From the NCBI GenBank assembly GCA_964459805.1, contig CAYWOD010000170.1, forward strand, positions 1-7,939: a stretch of DNA of 7,939 bases, written 5' to 3'. This stretch comes from DAOVRL01 sp964459805. Its GTDB lineage: Bacteria > Planctomycetota > Phycisphaerae > Sedimentisphaerales > Anaerobacaceae. The notes below the pieces were generated by a model. The model did not search any database and was not told the origin of the DNA. It saw nothing but the letters and a program-made list of their open reading frames with translations. The position numbers and the translations under genes are program-made. The number at the start of each line of letters is the position of its first letter. Position 1 is the first letter of the stretch. Shown piece after piece: positions 1 through 5,124 of the stretch.

Positions 1-29
1 ACAATCCACAATGTAACCTTCTTCAACAT
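1..29 (-). CDS. 5' end of an unidentified gene (partial, runs off the left edge)
   Basis: Only the first nine codons are present, reading MLKKVTLWI, then the window ends. The start is well supported: an ATG at 29-27 is preceded by AAAGGAG (36-42 on the plus strand as CTCCTTT) with a six-base spacer, a near-ideal ribosome-binding site. The lysine pair followed by a hydrophobic stretch looks like the beginning of a signal peptide or membrane anchor, but nine residues cannot settle that. The start lies 44 bases after the stop of sulfatase 1 on the same strand, so the two are probably co-transcribed. The product cannot be named. An exported glycan-degradation protein would fit the neighbourhood, which is inference only. 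Confidence 0.6.
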
Positions 30-73
30 TTCCGGCTCCTTTCTACTGTAATTCTCAATCTTGCTGCTATTAG

Positions 74-1549
74 TCAATAGTCATTGCCCGCCAGGCTGTT
101 ATCACACGAGTCCTCCCAATCGGCGAGCGTGGCCTTCATCGAATTGACGATGTCCGGATGCGCCGCAGCAATATTCGTTGTTTCGTACTTATCGGCAATC
201 AGGTCATAAAGCTCGAAGGTGGCGCCGCCGTCCGTGCTGATGAGTTTGTAGCGGTTATCCGTAAGTGATTTCCTGTTGCCGGACTCAAACCCGATGGGCA
301 TAGGCCGTTCGGTCATTTTGCCCTCAATCAACGGCACGAGGCTCACCCCGTCGATAGGCTCAGGCCGGCCTTTCATCTTGAAACCAAGGACTTCCATCAC
401 CGTGGGCAAGTAATCCGATGTGCAGCAGGGCATCTGCACGACCCTGGGTGTCTTTATCCTTGCAGGCCACTCGAGCAGCCCGGGCACTCTGACGCCGCCC
501 TCGTAGAGGCTGCGTTTGCGCTCACGGAAGCCGCCGGTCACGCCCGGAGTGCCGTTCTCCGGCCCATTGTCACTACTGAACCACAACATCGTGTTCCGGG
601 CGATACCGAGGCTGCGCAGCTCGCTGCGCAGGCGCCCGACCTGCTCATCCATAGCCGTGACACAGCCGTAGTAGTCCTGCTCACCGTTAGTGTGTTGCGA
701 ATACATCGCTTTATAGTCCGGCCCGGCCACGACCGGCTTATGCGGTGTATGGAACCAGATGACCGCCAGAAATGGTTTGTTCCCGCCGACGGCCTTGCGG
801 ATAAACGGGACCGCGTGGTCCATAATGACACGGGAGTCGTCGCCGGTCAGCTCAGGGCTGTCTATCGGGACGTAGCTGCCGTCCTGCCTCCAGTAATAGG
901 TGCCATAGAAACTGTCCGAGCCCGGACTTTTCATCGGGTCCCAGGTCGGCACTTTGGCCTCGGTCGAAAAGCACACGTCGAATCCGTTGTCCCACGGCGG
1001 AGAATAGTGCTCTGTTGCACCAGGCCGGCCCCGGTTGCTGTCCCTGACCTGGGTCGTGAGCGTTCCCAGGTGCCACTTGCCGAAATGTCCGGTCGCGTAT
1101 CCCTGAGTCTTGAGGGCTTCTGCCAGCGTAATCTCCTGCTGCTTCATGTGGCCGGCGTTTGCTGTGAAGACACCGTAGCGATACGGATGACGGCCTGTGA
1201 TACAACTGCCGCGCGTGGGTGAGCATACCGGAGCGCCCGAGTACCAGCGGTCAAAGCGAATCCCGCTGGCCGCCATATTGTCAAGGTTGGGTGTCTTGAG
1301 GACGGAATGCCCGTTGTACCCGGTATCACCCCAGCCGAGGTCGTCGGTCATGCACAAAATAACGTTGGGTTGGCGTGTGCCGGCGCCGACACGGATCTCC
1401 ACAGTCCGGCCTGACAACACCGGTCCACCGACCGCGGCGGCGTAATTCGACAGGGCAAGGCCGCCGGCAACGCCGGCGCACTTCTTCAAAAACTCGCGAC
1501 GATTCACTTGGGTTTTCTTTTTGTCCTTCATCTCAGGCATTATCCGCAA
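74..1549 (-). CDS. Tat-exported type I sulfatase (sulfatase 1)
   Basis: Predicted to hydrolyse sulfate esters, probably on a glycan, outside the cytoplasm. Residues are numbered from the longest frame (491 aa). A twin-arginine signal (NRREFLKK, about 16-23, then a hydrophobic AGVAGGLAL segment) precedes the sulfatase core starting at PNVILCMTDD (61-70). The formylglycine signature is CSPTRGSCITGR with C109 as the residue to be converted. GKWH (157-160), HTPH (267-270) and SSDNGP (325-330, metal-binding D327/N328) are the other expected active-site blocks. The C-terminal FELYDL...ET.N motif (446-459) is typical, and length is normal for the family. The frame opens with TTG at 1549, but ATG at 1540 or 1531 is more likely. 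A TATAAT box at 1555-1550 would place transcription start near 1543, favouring ATG 1531 (485 aa, MKDKKKTQVNRREFL). No maturase gene is in the window. The sulfated substrate and SulfAtlas subfamily cannot be assigned by eye. Confidence 0.95.
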   Translation of the reverse strand: MRIMPEMKDKKKTQVNRREFLKKCAGVAGGLALSNYAAAVGGPVLSGRTVEIRVGAGTRQPNVILCMTDDLGWGDTGYNGHSVLKTPNLDNMAASGIRFDRWYSGAPVCSPTRGSCITGRHPYRYGVFTANAGHMKQQEITLAEALKTQGYATGHFGKWHLGTLTTQVRDSNRGRPGATEHYSPPWDNGFDVCFSTEAKVPTWDPMKSPGSDSFYGTYYWRQDGSYVPIDSPELTGDDSRVIMDHAVPFIRKAVGGNKPFLAVIWFHTPHKPVVAGPDYKAMYSQHTNGEQDYYGCVTAMDEQVGRLRSELRSLGIARNTMLWFSSDNGPENGTPGVTGGFRERKRSLYEGGVRVPGLLEWPARIKTPRVVQMPCCTSDYLPTVMEVLGFKMKGRPEPIDGVSLVPLIEGKMTERPMPIGFESGNRKSLTDNRYKLISTDGGATFELYDLIADKYETTNIAAAHPDIVNSMKATLADWEDSCDNSLAGNDY

Positions 1550-1578
1550 ATTATAATGAATCCGATACGCAAGTCCAA
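1550..1578 (-). promoter_or_regulatory. Probable sigma-70-type promoter of sulfatase 1
   Basis: On the minus strand a perfect -10 hexamer TATAAT lies at 1555-1550. A weak -35 (TTGGAC, 1578-1573, three of six consensus positions) is separated from it by 17 bases. The predicted transcription start near 1543 gives a leader of only about 12 bases before ATG 1531, and excludes the upstream TTG (1549) as a start. The match is by eye; no transcript evidence is available. Confidence 0.4.
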
Positions 1579-1663
1579 GAAATCTTCATGGCTTTTGGTG
1601 ATTCATTCTCTGAGGAGCCAAACCAGGTGGGACAATGGGCGTTTGGCCTATCTGTCCTTCTCC

Positions 1664-1728
1664 GGTACGGGGGCAGGGGACTTATCGCCTGGGCGAGAGT
1701 CGGTACGGGCCGGAAATTGGTACGGCCC
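1664..1728. repeat. Three GGTACGG repeats and a small hairpin after the cupin gene
   Basis: The 185-base gap between the cupin stop and sulfatase 1 contains GGTACGG at 1664-1670, 1702-1708 and 1719-1725. The last two flank an inverted repeat GGGCCG (1707-1712) / CGGCCC (1723-1728) with a 10-base loop, lying just past the cupin stop on the minus strand. No T-run follows, so it is not a convincing intrinsic terminator. It may be an mRNA 3'-end or processing hairpin. The three heptamers have irregular spacing (38 and 17 bases) and could be chance in a GC-rich stretch. Confidence 0.3.
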
Positions 1729-1734
1729 TTTCAC

Positions 1735-2433
1735 TTAACCAAAGACCAGATTCGTATCGGAATGTCGCACGCCGTCATTGTCGTGAACATTGGCTACTTC
1801 CGTGAGGATCACTCCTTCCGGTCCGGCGAACTGCCAGTGCCGCTCCTCGGCTTCCTTCAGGCCGGTAAACTGACCGGGACCCAGGATTACTTCGTGCCGA
1901 ACCGTTACCGCGCCGTTAATGTGGCACTTTGGGATAACGGCTTTGATGTTCGCCGTCGGCTCGCCCGCGCCATAGACGTAGGAGACGCCGTGACGCACCA
2001 GCCAGCCTTCCAGCTTGGCGGGATTCTTGTCCGTCGCGAGGTGATAGTGCTCAGGCAGCATCTGATTAGGGAGCAGATAAATATCCATCAACATGTAGCG
2101 GTGCTCCTCGTTGTTGACAAAAATATTGGCCCCGAGCCCCAATTTCGTGAACTGCCCGGTCCCGTAGTCCGAGACCCAGAGCTTCTCGCGGACATCGGGG
2201 AAGGCCGGATAGCCGTGGTGCTTCATCAGGGCAATGTACGCATCCATTGCCGCTTCGGGCTTGAATTTGCCGTCGGCGTCGTAGAAGTAAGCATTATCGA
2301 AGTTGATCTTGGGCTTTTTGCCCTGGACCTCACGCCTCGACGTACATCCTCCGACCGTCAAGCCCGCCGCCGCAACGCCGGCGCCTTTGAGCACTTTCCT
2401 TCTGCTGATCACATCTTTGGCATCCATAATCAT
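1735..2433 (-). CDS. Tat-lipoprotein cupin, D-lyxose isomerase-like
   Basis: Resembles the D-lyxose/D-mannose ketol-isomerase cupin family (aldose-ketose isomerisation with a bound divalent metal). In the 232-aa frame the presumed ligands are H129 and H131 (PEHYH), E142 (KLEGWLVRHG) and H199 (ERHWQF). The 11-residue gap from the second His to the Glu, and the later His before GVILTEVANVHD, match what I recall of the YdaE-type enzymes; this was not checked by alignment. Unusually, the N-terminus carries SRRKVLKG, a hydrophobic stretch and a lipobox (TVGGC, C30), predicting a Tat-exported lipoprotein. The ATG at 2427 is preferred over 2433 because AGGGG then lies seven bases upstream, giving MDAKDVISRRKVLKG. 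It follows a kinase remnant directly (four-base gap). Substrate is unknown, and a non-enzymatic sugar-binding cupin is an alternative. Confidence 0.75.
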   Translation of the reverse strand: MIMDAKDVISRRKVLKGAGVAAAGLTVGGCTSRREVQGKKPKINFDNAYFYDADGKFKPEAAMDAYIALMKHHGYPAFPDVREKLWVSDYGTGQFTKLGLGANIFVNNEEHRYMLMDIYLLPNQMLPEHYHLATDKNPAKLEGWLVRHGVSYVYGAGEPTANIKAVIPKCHINGAVTVRHEVILGPGQFTGLKEAEERHWQFAGPEGVILTEVANVHDNDGVRHSDTNLVFG

Positions 2434-2437
2434 TCCC

Positions 2438-2587
2438 CTAACAACCTAAGACTTCGTTTGCAATTCCTTCGGGCAAAGCTGGCTCCGTCTTGTCCGAAGC
2501 AACCGCAACCTCCCGACCATCAAGCGTAAAAACCCCAGCCTTTGAGACCGTACAGCCGTTATCGATACCCAGCAGGTATCGTCCCAT
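2438..2587 (-). pseudogene. N-terminal stub of an FGGY-family carbohydrate kinase
   Basis: A 49-codon frame starts MGRYLLGIDNGCTVSK and continues AGVFTLDGREVAVAS. This is the hallmark beginning of FGGY sugar kinases (xylulokinase, glycerol kinase and relatives): beta-1, the phosphate-1 loop (GIDNGxTxxK) and the beta-hairpin with D-G-R-E-V. Family members are about 500 residues, so some 90% is missing. Homology fades after roughly residue 40 and the frame stops at 2440-2438, four bases before the longest cupin frame. The start has AGGG/GGTGG upstream, so it could still be translated. Threonine of the usual G-T-T is cysteine here. The likeliest reading is an internal deletion in an ancestral isomerase-kinase operon. 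An alternative is a short translated leader coupling to the cupin gene. Confidence 0.7.
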
Positions 2588-2604
2588 GATCCACCCTTAA
2601 CTGA

Positions 2605-2638
2605 CCCGGCGCAAGCCAGACCCGTGACCTGTGCCGGG
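2605..2638. other. Intercistronic hairpin between MFS gene and kinase stub
   Basis: CCCGGCGCA (2605-2613) pairs with TGTGCCGGG (2630-2638) as a nine-base-pair stem with one G-T position and a 16-base loop. It sits 27 bases past the MFS stop on the minus strand and just before the kinase-stub start. No T-run follows, so it looks more like an mRNA-processing or stability hairpin than a terminator. Confidence 0.4.
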
Positions 2639-2665
2639 CTCTTAATCTCAATTCATATCTTACAA

Positions 2666-3928
2666 CTACGACGCCTCCGCCTCGCCCTGGCCGGAACTCT
2701 CACTAACCGCTGCTGCCTCGCCGACCGCTCTCACATCATCCTTAAACAGCAGGCACATAGCGCCGAGCAGAACAGCCGACATGATTGACGTGACCACAAA
2801 GACCGGACTCCAGTCGCACACGCCGTCCGTTGTGTACCGAGCGATCAGCTTGACATTAAACAAATTGCCCAGGAACATGCCTACGCCAAAGCAAATCAGG
2901 ACAATCAGCCCCTGGGCCTGGGCACGAATCTCGGGCGGGGCCTTCTTATCGACATACACCTGTCCGCCCACGAAGAAAAATCCGAAGATTATGCCGTGAA
3001 CGAGCACCGCGACAAAATACAGCATCGTCTGCTCCGACGCCACTCCGCCCCAGAACGCAACGTACCGCACGACAAGCGCCGCCAGACCTATCATCATTGT
3101 CCACTTGACCCCGAACCGCACCAGCGCAAGCGGCACCAGAAGCATCAGGCCCATTTCCACAAGCTGCCCCAAGTTCATCGTTACCGTAACGTACTTGAAA
3201 CCCTGGCTGGCAAGAAACTTGGCGCCAAGAGAGAAATACAACGTAAAGGGAATCATCACTAACATTGACAAAAGGATAAACATCGCGAAGTTCGTGTCTT
3301 TCATCAGAGTCATAGCGCGGAGCCCCAGTGCGTCAACAATAGAGGCTTTTTGACCCTTGGCCGGCGGAGGTGTATCAGGCAAAGTCAGGTTCACAATAGC
3401 CGCAACTATCGCCGTCCCGGCCCCGCAATAAAGCGGTATCGCTGTGCCGTCGAATGCCTTAGCCCCAAGCAGCTTCATCGCCACAAGACTAAACACCGCC
3501 GAAGCGACCCACCCGATAGAACCGAACACGCGAATTTGCGGAAACTTCTCCGATGGGCTGTTCGACATCGCGATTGCATTCGTTAGAGACCATGTCGGCA
3601 TATAACAGAACATCGCTATCAGAAGTAATACAAAAAGACTACTCGTCTCCGTCTGCCTCGCTGCAAAAAACAGCAGGACCGCACAGGCAATATTCAGCAC
3701 CATCAGAACCTTATTACTCGCAAAATGGCGATCCGCAAACATACACACAATCGGCGCGACCATACACCCGAACGCCATCGTACTAAGCGTCAGCCACATC
3801 TGCGTATCGGTTGCCTTGAGAGATCCCAGGTACGCCGAGAGAGGCACCCAGAAAACCGCAAACATCATGTACTGCAGAAACATCATAGCGCTCAGGCGAA
3901 TCCTTACATTCATTGACATTCCATTCAT
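2666..3928 (-). CDS. MFS transporter, nucleoside:H+ symporter-like
   Basis: Inner-membrane carrier of 420 residues with about twelve hydrophobic segments. The layout fits the nucleoside:proton symporter branch of the major facilitator superfamily (NupG/XapB/YegT type): ADRHFASNK (65-73) in the TM2-TM3 loop, RVFGSIGW (133-140) resembling the branch signature, and HGIIFGFFFVGGQVYVDKKA (311-330) with PPEIRAQAQGL in the second half. The last 25 residues are hydrophilic and Glu/Ala/Ser-rich. ATG 3928 is well chosen, with AAAGGAG seven bases upstream. It begins 39 bases after the SDR stop on the same strand, so the two are probably one transcript. In planctomycetes such carriers often sit in sugar catabolism loci (recollection), so a sugar or sugar-acid substrate is as plausible as a nucleoside. 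Confidence 0.9.
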   Translation of the reverse strand: MNGMSMNVRIRLSAMMFLQYMMFAVFWVPLSAYLGSLKATDTQMWLTLSTMAFGCMVAPIVCMFADRHFASNKVLMVLNIACAVLLFFAARQTETSSLFVLLLIAMFCYMPTWSLTNAIAMSNSPSEKFPQIRVFGSIGWVASAVFSLVAMKLLGAKAFDGTAIPLYCGAGTAIVAAIVNLTLPDTPPPAKGQKASIVDALGLRAMTLMKDTNFAMFILLSMLVMIPFTLYFSLGAKFLASQGFKYVTVTMNLGQLVEMGLMLLVPLALVRFGVKWTMMIGLAALVVRYVAFWGGVASEQTMLYFVAVLVHGIIFGFFFVGGQVYVDKKAPPEIRAQAQGLIVLICFGVGMFLGNLFNVKLIARYTTDGVCDWSPVFVVTSIMSAVLLGAMCLLFKDDVRAVGEAAAVSESSGQGEAEAS

Positions 3929-3967
3929 TTGACAGCTCCTTTACTAAAACTGATTACTGAGTTCCGG

Positions 3968-4729
3968 CTACCGCATGGCAAGGCCGCCGCTGACGTCCAC
4001 GGTCGCGCCGGTCATATAGCTGCTCCCGTCGGAAGCGAGGAAAACGACGACGCGGGCGATCTCCTCGGGCCTGCCGATCCGACGGATGGGAATCCGGTTG
4101 ATGTACTTCTGCTTGTTCGCTCGCAGGGCCTTGTCCATTATTTTGGTGTGCATTATACCGGGAGCGACGCAGTTGACCACAATGTTCTTTTCGGCAACCT
4201 CCCGCGCGAGCGAAACCGTGAACGAAACGACCCCGCCCTTGCTCGCGTCGTATGGCGCGTGGCCGGTAGTCGAGCCGCGAAATGCCGCCTGCGAGGAGAT
4301 ATTGACAATTCGGCCCGGTTGCCCTCTGTCCAGCAAATGCTTGACAAATTCGCGGCAGCAGAGAAACGTCCCCGTCAAATTGACCTGCAGCGTATGGTTC
4401 CACATCTCCTCGGTCATCTCGGCGACCTGGCAGGTCGGGCAGTAAGCGGCGTTGTTGATGAGAATGTCGATTCGGCCGAATATCTCGTCGATCTTCTCGA
4501 ACATCGCCATCACATCGCCCTCTTTGCCCACGTCCGCATAAACGGACATCGCCTCGGTGCCGAACTTGTCTTTGATCTCTCTAACAACCGCCTCGCCCCG
4601 TTCGGGACTGCTGCGATAGTTGACGACTACCTTCGCTCCTTCAGCGGCCAATAGCAGGCAGACCGCTCTTCCTAAACCACCTGAACCCCCGGTCACCAGC
4701 GCCACTTTGTCTTCCAAATTCAGGTCCAC
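3968..4729 (-). CDS. Short-chain dehydrogenase/reductase (SDR), classical type
   Basis: NAD(P)-dependent cytosolic oxidoreductase of 253 residues, the usual classical-SDR length. The Rossmann cofactor motif is TGGSGGLG (13-20), NNAA is at 92-95, catalytic N117 precedes LTGTF, and S146, Y160 and K164 (YDASKGG) complete the tetrad. The C-terminal GATVDVSGGLAMR is typical. Arginine at 39 after the second strand (NYRSS) suggests NADP(H). The FabG-like look does not mean fatty-acid synthesis; in this setting sugar or sugar-acid oxidation is likelier (inference). The start is a GTG at 4729 with AGAAGGAG eight bases upstream; an ATG slightly upstream is in another frame. It is first in the minus-strand run, behind a probable promoter and a 38-base operator-like element, with the MFS gene 39 bases downstream. 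Confidence 0.93.
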   Translation of the reverse strand: MDLNLEDKVALVTGGSGGLGRAVCLLLAAEGAKVVVNYRSSPERGEAVVREIKDKFGTEAMSVYADVGKEGDVMAMFEKIDEIFGRIDILINNAAYCPTCQVAEMTEEMWNHTLQVNLTGTFLCCREFVKHLLDRGQPGRIVNISSQAAFRGSTTGHAPYDASKGGVVSFTVSLAREVAEKNIVVNCVAPGIMHTKIMDKALRANKQKYINRIPIRRIGRPEEIARVVVFLASDGSSYMTGATVDVSGGLAMR

Positions 4730-4759
4730 GGATCATACTCCTTCTCTAAGGTTTCAGAT

Positions 4760-4797
4760 GAGTTCTGCAAAATTGCAGGTTAGGCCTCTATTGTTGC
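4760..4797 (-). promoter_or_regulatory. 38-base operator-like element, copy 1 (before the SDR gene)
   Basis: Thirty-five of 38 bases match a second copy at 7779-7816 in inverted orientation. The core is AGGCCTAACC followed by a palindrome: on the plus strand CTGCAAAATTGCAG (4765-4778), six-base arms around AA. It lies 30 bases upstream of the GTG start and immediately downstream of the predicted transcription start of the SDR promoter, a usual position for a repressor operator. The even-centred palindrome would suit a dimeric repressor such as a LacI- or GntR-type protein (inference; none is encoded here). Confidence 0.55.
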
Positions 4798-4809
4798 AGA
4801 CCGTAGTAT

Positions 4810-4838
4810 CTAATAGCTCACTTTCGCCATAATATCAA
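4810..4838 (-). promoter_or_regulatory. Probable sigma-70-type promoter of the SDR-MFS transcript
   Basis: On the minus strand TTGATA (4838-4833, five of six consensus positions) is separated by 17 bases from TATTAG (4815-4810, four of six). The predicted transcription start is near 4803, so the 38-base element would begin about six bases into the transcript. Prediction by eye. Confidence 0.4.
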
Positions 4839-5044
4839 GATTCCCTGTGAATTGTACCTCTCGGAACTATCTTTTCGCACCTAATGGATGAGGCCGGCAT
4901 GGTACTCCGGAAAACATAGAATACAATGTCATTCCGCACTTGATGCGGAATCCAGAGTTCCAAACAGACGCACATAATGACTCGACGATGGTTGGTTCAT
5001 ATCGAAGCGACGGCGTGAAAAAGGCAGATTTTTGTTGAAGCGCG
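4839..5044. other. Intergenic spacer with a REP-like palindrome
   Basis: This is the remaining part of the divergent spacer between the SDR promoter and the sulfatase 2 promoter; I see no gene in it. It contains one perfect palindrome, ATTCCGCA (4931-4938) / TGCGGAAT (4944-4951) around CTTGA, followed by CCAG. The pattern GTCATTCC...GGAATCCAG resembles a dispersed intergenic palindrome common in many bacteria. Only one copy is in this window, so its repetitive nature is recalled rather than shown. Confidence 0.45.
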
Positions 5045-5086
5045 ATGATAAAAGCTATTGAACGGCGGCGCCTGAGCTATTATCAT
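5045..5086 (+). promoter_or_regulatory. Sulfatase 2 promoter embedded in a 42-base palindrome
   Basis: A sigma-70-like promoter reads TTGAAC (5058-5063, four of six) - 17 bases - TATCAT (5081-5086, five of six). It is wrapped by an inverted repeat: ATGATAAAAGCT (5045-5056) pairs with AGCTATTATCAT (5075-5086), 11 of 12 positions. One arm ends just before the -35 and the other covers the -10. A dimeric or looping regulator bound here would control access to both hexamers. The predicted start near 5093 gives a leader of about 32 bases. Confidence 0.45.
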
Positions 5087-5124
5087 TAGCGGAGAAAACA
5101 TCTTGAAAACAATATAGGGAAAAA

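Noticed and set aside
1375..2529. Long plus-strand open frame (384 codons) opposite sulfatase 1 and the cupin gene
   Set aside because: Its translation is arginine/proline-rich with no domain pattern and lies antisense to two well-supported genes. It is a shadow of GC-rich codon usage.
3929..4654. Plus-strand open frame (241 codons) opposite the SDR gene
   Set aside because: The opposite strand has the complete SDR motif set and a good ribosome-binding site; this frame is antisense noise.
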